A stretch of 64,000 bases of DNA from Ascaris suum. Its lineage: Eukaryota; Nematoda; Chromadorea; Rhabditida; Ascarididae. The notes beneath the pieces were generated by a model that made no database searches, was not told the DNA's origin, and saw only the letters and a program-made list of their open reading frames with translations. Location of the stretch: contig CM024175.1 of the NCBI GenBank assembly GCA_013433145.1, forward strand, positions 7,734,516 through 7,798,515, in the 5' to 3' direction. Position 1 is the first letter of the stretch. Every line of letters begins with the position of its first letter. The position numbers and the translations under genes were made by a program. Below, in pieces: positions 61,101 through 64,000 of the stretch.

Positions 61101-63493
61101 ATAAAAAAAGAGAAGTGTTTGAGACGAAGAACTGTGCTAAAAGATCTGGTATGATAAGCGCATTTGCTCGGTCGTATCAACCAACCGGTTTCATAATCTA
61201 TCAAAGAAAACAAGATAAAATACGGATAACAATAGCTTCATATTTAAACTGATTCAATGGCGCATAAAATCTTTTATTAAAAGATTTGTTACGTGCGACT
61301 CCACTGTTATGAGGACACCTCATTTCAAGATTGGTGGATCAGCGTGAAATGTTGTATAGGAGATGATCCTATGCGTCCAGAATATCCATCGAAGTTCAGT
61401 TCTTAGAGTTCATGACTTGAAATTACCGGATGGAAAATCAGATAGCGTAACCCTACGTACAAAGGGCTATCACGATGCGCTTTGCAAACATGAAATTTTA
61501 AGAAGTGCATAAAAATGCGTTGTTCTGTGCTGATTAGATTATTACCACAATAGCCTACTCAACGGAAAATTTGATTCCTCTAAACGTTGTCGCATTATTT
61601 CTATTGCAACAAAAAAAAAGAATTTTCGTGATATTGGCATAGAAGAAACTGGAACAGAGAAGTTTCTTTTTCTAAGACATCCATCAGTCATTCAATGATT
61701 CAATACATCATCAGTTTAGAAAAAATAATCATAACATTCTCTGTGTTTTGATATCTATAAAATTTGTGCAATTTTCACAATATGGATGTGAAAAATATAA
61801 ATGAAGGTTTTGAAGAGTGATTCGAAAAATTGCAAATATGCTGAAATTTTAATGAACTGTATGATCGACTTTTCTAGATCTGTAGAGAGAAAGCAATTCA
61901 CAACGATTGTTATTTGTTTGATCATCGATATCGTCGTTAAGGACATGCATCAAATCAACTATGGCCAATATTGTGTTTGGTGAACGATCCGTTGATTTTT
62001 AATGAAAATCGCCATTTACTGATTCATAATAAATATTTCTGAGGACATTCCAAAGTTACAACGATAGATCATGTGCGTGGATGTGTGTTACATTTATGTG
62101 CTTTCCATGAATTCTCGCATATTTTTCAAAAAAATCCTCAATGGCGGAAACAGAAGAATGATAAAGATTACACAATCATATTCTCCTACCCCAATTGCTT
62201 CCTCTCCCACTTTCGCTTGATAGATAATGCCGAGAATTGTCTTATTAAACCAATATTCGCTTTAACAGTCGCCACAATAGGACAACAATTTAGATCGTCA
62301 TGACATAAACATTTATCGCCATATTCCATGTAAACAGATGTATTTCGATTGCATTTCTTCAGCTTCGAGCATTCGCTCCAATCGCCTTAGGGCATTTTTG
62401 GAAGCCTTCAGCAATCGCCATTCGCACTATAACGTCGAAGGTTTATAATGATGTGTTTTGTTGCGATGCCCCCAACGTAGTGCTGCGAGAGAGCACATAA
62501 CGTCATCATTGGCAAGTTGACAACTGCACGCTAGACCTTGTAGAATGAATGCGTGCCGCCCAGTGAAGCACAACACGCCAACGGCGATCGATTTTGTTCG
62601 CGGATCCATGAATGGAGTAAGAGACGAGCGGCGCCTACTGAATGGATGCCTCACATCGCAATCCACCGCCTCGAGAACCGCAGCCACACATAACGCCGCC
62701 CTTGTTCCCTCACAGAATGCGTGTGAAAAGCACCATGTGAGTATTGGCTCGCTCGTATTAGCCCTCATGTATGTCGACCATGCTCGGTACGGTCATGTGC
62801 ATTTATTGCAGAGCGCATCTTCCATACAGTAATGAGATGTTAAATTGAAATTTTCTGTCAAAGAGCTCGCAAATATAGAGGGGAACTTCATGACTGCACA
62901 AATATTCAAAGTTTGTGTTACACTGAAACCAACATTCACAGCAAAGTCGAAATTCGGTGCAAAGGTTTGCACTAGAAGAGGAGCAAATTTTCATTTTGGT
63001 GAATGTGAAAGCTTTTCAATATGACAGTCTAGTTTGACGATTTGTAAACGCACTGCTGGATTTCAATGATACACTTTGCGCAATTGAACGATGAAATCAT
63101 ATACAGCGAGAGTGGTGAGCAGTATGCATCGATGAGTGGACCCAGCACACGACGTCCACTGAACTTTTCAAACAACGCTTATAATATTTCTAGACGTCGA
63201 TGGATGTAATGCTCACTTTCGATAAGTCGTTGAAACTAAGTATATAAGACATTAACGAGTGACCAATGAAACTCAAATATGCTTAACAAACACGCAATCA
63301 TCAACGCATCCATATTGGAAGAACAGTGAAACGAACCTTCGCAGGCGTAGCCCTGGGTGAGCATGCCCCATATCTTGTCGCAGCAATGATGACAGTAAGT
63401 TGGCTTGCCGAAGGTCTTACGCATGAAATAATGCCCATGGTCACGGCCGATCGCCATTAGAGTTGCATCGACGTTGTGACCCTCTGCGGCCAT
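39887..63493 (-). CDS. dgk-1: diacylglycerol kinase theta-type, complete 21-exon gene
   Basis: Phosphorylates diacylglycerol to phosphatidic acid at membranes. The C. elegans homologue DGK-1 lowers diacylglycerol in neurons and opposes Gq signalling. Coding exons were rebuilt from open frame, splice sites and phase; all junctions fit except one. The product is about 974 residues, close to human DGKQ (942). Domains: C1-1 (21-70), C1-2 (84-131) and C1-3 (150-200), all with the full H/C zinc set; RA domain about 375-455; catalytic domain about 555-695 with GGDGT and PLGTGNDL; accessory domain about 735-885 with [10 protein letters not shown] and [10 protein letters not shown]; acidic tail. Start: ATG 63493 is five codons after an in-frame TGA, behind a TTTCAG acceptor, so it must be the initiator. 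There is no proline-rich N-terminus as in mammals. One base appears to be missing at the exon 8 donor. Confidence 0.96.
40109..45650 (-). other. dgk-1: dgk-1 intron 20 (5.5 kb)
   Basis: By far the longest intron of the gene. No other gene is recognised inside it. It contains a CA/TG-rich tract (42185-42297), a poly-G tract (41128-41144) and C-rich tracts (44645-44663 and near 44960). Confidence 0.7.
42185..42297. repeat. degenerate alternating purine-pyrimidine (CA/TG/TA) tract
   Basis: A long run of imperfect ACAC, GTAC and ACAT steps; a decayed microsatellite with Z-DNA-like character. Confidence 0.8.
45651..45749 (-). CDS. dgk-1: dgk-1 exon 20
   Basis: [20 protein letters not shown], the conserved end of the accessory domain. 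Donor AAA|gtgagt. Confidence 0.95.
46281..46364 (-). CDS. dgk-1: dgk-1 exon 19: accessory domain
   Basis: [14 protein letters not shown] then GIRIAQGGS. The donor AGT|gttagt keeps phase 0 and the family spacing. Confidence 0.94.
47442..47526 (-). CDS. dgk-1: dgk-1 exon 18: accessory domain
   Basis: WGSGANPWG then [10 protein letters not shown]. Acceptor gatttcag, donor GAG|gtgaga. Confidence 0.96.
47863..48050 (-). CDS. dgk-1: dgk-1 exon 17: accessory domain
   Basis: [20 protein letters not shown] and [16 protein letters not shown]. The 175-codon plus-strand ORF over this exon is its shadow. Confidence 0.96.
48853..49033 (-). CDS. dgk-1: dgk-1 exon 16
   Basis: WAVVFHEEE, a Pro/Ser/Glu-rich linker, then [19 protein letters not shown], the start of the accessory domain. 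Confidence 0.95.
49263..49420 (-). CDS. dgk-1: dgk-1 exon 15: catalytic domain
   Basis: [20 protein letters not shown], a hallmark block of diacylglycerol kinases. Acceptor gttaag, donor CG|gtgagc. Confidence 0.97.
49986..50085 (-). CDS. dgk-1: dgk-1 exon 14: nucleotide-binding loop
   Basis: [18 protein letters not shown] contains the GGDGT loop essential for kinase activity in this family. Acceptor tgcatttcag, donor CAG|gtgtga. Confidence 0.97.
50469..50504. repeat. 15-bp perfect GC-rich inverted repeat, 6-nt loop
   Basis: AATGAAGGCGGCCAT and its exact reverse complement, separated by tggcct. It lies in the dgk-1 intron between exons 13 and 14. The stem is GC-rich in an AT-rich intron. Confidence 0.85.
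51005..51156 (-). CDS. dgk-1: dgk-1 exon 13: catalytic domain start
   Basis: [14 protein letters not shown] then [18 protein letters not shown]. Acceptor ctctttcag, phase 2 out. Confidence 0.97.
51568..51725 (-). CDS. dgk-1: dgk-1 exon 12
   Basis: [20 protein letters not shown], an RRM-like beta strand and helix. The end is placed at CAA|gttggt so that the spacing to the catalytic domain equals that of human DGKQ. Confidence 0.9.
52141..52288 (-). CDS. dgk-1: dgk-1 exon 11: theta-specific region
   Basis: [14 protein letters not shown] and [19 protein letters not shown], matching the theta-class segment between the RA and catalytic domains. Confidence 0.95.
53090..53294 (-). CDS. dgk-1: dgk-1 exon 10: RA domain
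   Basis: [19 protein letters not shown] then ALDRFGL and [11 protein letters not shown], the ubiquitin-like RA fold. Acceptor tttatacag, donor AAG|gtgagt. Confidence 0.95.
53913..54083 (-). CDS. dgk-1: dgk-1 exon 9: linker leading into the RA domain
   Basis: [20 protein letters not shown] then VKLYGGWLR. Donor CTCAG|gtgttc, phase 2. Confidence 0.93.
54617..54689 (-). CDS. dgk-1: dgk-1 exon 8
   Basis: [18 protein letters not shown] and onward. It ends ..GACA|gtaagt in phase 1, but the next exon needs phase 2. A CAG|gtaagt donor with one more G would fit both, so one base is probably missing here. Confidence 0.85.
55414..55586 (-). CDS. dgk-1: dgk-1 exon 7: Ser/acidic linker and ILRIYDGNN segment
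   Basis: Acceptor acatgcttcag. The end is placed at CGT|gttagc (phase 0) because it restores the conserved [12 protein letters not shown] junction. Confidence 0.85.
57501..57666 (-). CDS. dgk-1: dgk-1 exon 6: end of C1-3 and linker
   Basis: [13 protein letters not shown] closes C1-3, then [15 protein letters not shown] as in the theta class. The donor AATC|gttggt is weak but is the only one giving the right phase (1). Confidence 0.88.
58705..58836 (-). CDS. dgk-1: dgk-1 exon 5: first part of C1-3
   Basis: [10 protein letters not shown] is diagnostic for the theta class; KCVVCKKNC and [10 protein letters not shown] follow. Acceptor tgcatttcag, phase 0 to 0. Confidence 0.95.
59438..59526 (-). 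CDS. dgk-1: dgk-1 exon 4: second half of C1-2
   Basis: [18 protein letters not shown] completes C1-2. Acceptor is a long pyrimidine run then cag; donor AAG|gtttgt, phase 1 to 0. Confidence 0.93.
59876..59978 (-). CDS. dgk-1: dgk-1 exon 3: first half of C1-2
   Basis: NPVAHTW then RRFCCVC. Donor GAAG|gtaatt, phase 0 to 1, at the same place within the C1 fold as the exon 1 donor. Confidence 0.94.
60779..60858 (-). CDS. dgk-1: dgk-1 exon 2: second half of C1-1
   Basis: [18 protein letters not shown] completes the zinc set C-x2-C-x4-H-x2-C-x7-C. Acceptor caatttcag, donor AAA|gtgagt, phase 1 to 0. Confidence 0.93.
63337..63493 (-). CDS. dgk-1: dgk-1 exon 1: start and first half of C1-1
   Basis: Starts [13 protein letters not shown]. 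Carries H-x12-C-x2-C-x13-C of C1-1 (KPTYCHHC). Donor GAAG|gttcgt, phase 1. The transcribed exon probably extends to 63520. Confidence 0.93.
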
Positions 63494-63520
63494 TGCTGTG
63501 CGTCTTCACCTACCTCCGGA
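63494..63520 (-). other. dgk-1: dgk-1 5' leader after a probable trans-splice acceptor
   Basis: 27 nt between a tttcag acceptor (63521-63526) and the initiator ATG, with an in-frame TGA five codons upstream of the ATG. An upstream coding exon cannot be joined here without hitting that stop, so spliced-leader addition (or a noncoding first exon) is the simplest reading. Confidence 0.6.
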
Positions 63521-64000
63521 CTGAAATTTTACTGACTAGAGTTTTAAGGGTAAACTAACGCTTGTTGAAAAGTGGAAACAGACTCTTCTACTGAGTTATT
63601 AATTTCTTTAGTATTTCGGTACAAAAGAACATCACGGCATTGAATATTTTTCCCAGAGAGCAACAGTGGTGCTCAAATGAGCCTACAAGAAGTTCATCAG
63701 TGCAGGAAGGGTCTGGAAAACGGACCTGCCCAAGGCAACGACCCCTTAACTCATGAACACCCATACCGTAAGCATGGATGCGTAGCGCTACTGTGTACTG
63801 TGAGGAAAGCGCCCCCCATCTCAGCATTCCTCCTCTCAACTCCAGTGGAATAAAAATTCTCGAGTTTTTAAAGATCGTCTCCTTCTTTCGTTGCCAATTT
63901 TAAAAAAATCAACATTTTCCTCAAACATCCATGAATCTTCTCCCCTTCCACATCCGGCATCAGTGTTCAATCCCTCAATGCGCTAGCCATATACCTCGAT
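63521..64000. other. upstream region of dgk-1, no gene recognised
   Basis: Contains an 83-codon minus-strand ORF without recognisable motifs (63588-63839). It is the likely outron/promoter side of dgk-1. No clear TATA or initiator element is seen. Confidence 0.4.

Noticed and set aside
62427..62832. GC-rich overlapping ORFs on both strands inside dgk-1 intron 1
   Set aside because: No C1 or other family motif in any frame. The true C1-1 second half is at 60858-60779, so these are not kinase exons. Possibly a conserved noncoding or GC-rich repeat patch, but unsupported.

Overview
The window is eukaryotic and almost certainly from a nematode. Introns end in TTTCAG-type acceptors, the background is AT-rich, and the one clearly nameable gene is a theta-type diacylglycerol kinase with the layout of C. 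elegans dgk-1. That gene begins just inside a TTTCAG acceptor followed by an in-frame stop, as expected for spliced-leader trans-splicing. Introns reach 5.5 kb and there is a BEL/Pao LTR element, which suggests a larger, probably parasitic, nematode genome rather than Caenorhabditis. I cannot name the species.

Layout. 1-5670: no gene recognised; one perfect 21-bp hairpin. 5671-11123: a gag-protease-only BEL/Pao retroelement with two ~1.45-kb LTRs, set inside a (TA)n microsatellite. 11124-20730: sparse, isolated candidate exons, mostly on the minus strand. 21001-30064: a minus-strand cysteine-rich region with two tandem copies of one multi-exon module, at 29155-27322 and 24565-21001. Within each module every intron phase is consistent, and the two modules share cysteine spacing. 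31.8-39.9 kb: a possible secreted N-terminus, a 140-bp (TA)n tract, ambiguous GC-richer ORFs, and a possible hydrophobic C-terminal exon. 39887-63493 (minus): the complete diacylglycerol kinase gene, rebuilt here as 21 coding exons and about 974 residues. It has three C1 domains, an RA domain, a catalytic domain, an accessory domain and an acidic C-terminal tail.

The kinase would convert diacylglycerol to phosphatidate at membranes, using its C1 domains to sense lipid; in C. elegans this enzyme damps Gq/diacylglycerol signalling in neurons. The cysteine-rich gene or genes are probably extracellular (inferred from cysteine content) and have no function I can assign. All exon models were read by eye from open frames, splice signals and phase. 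Long-read style indels appear to be present and may break frames locally.
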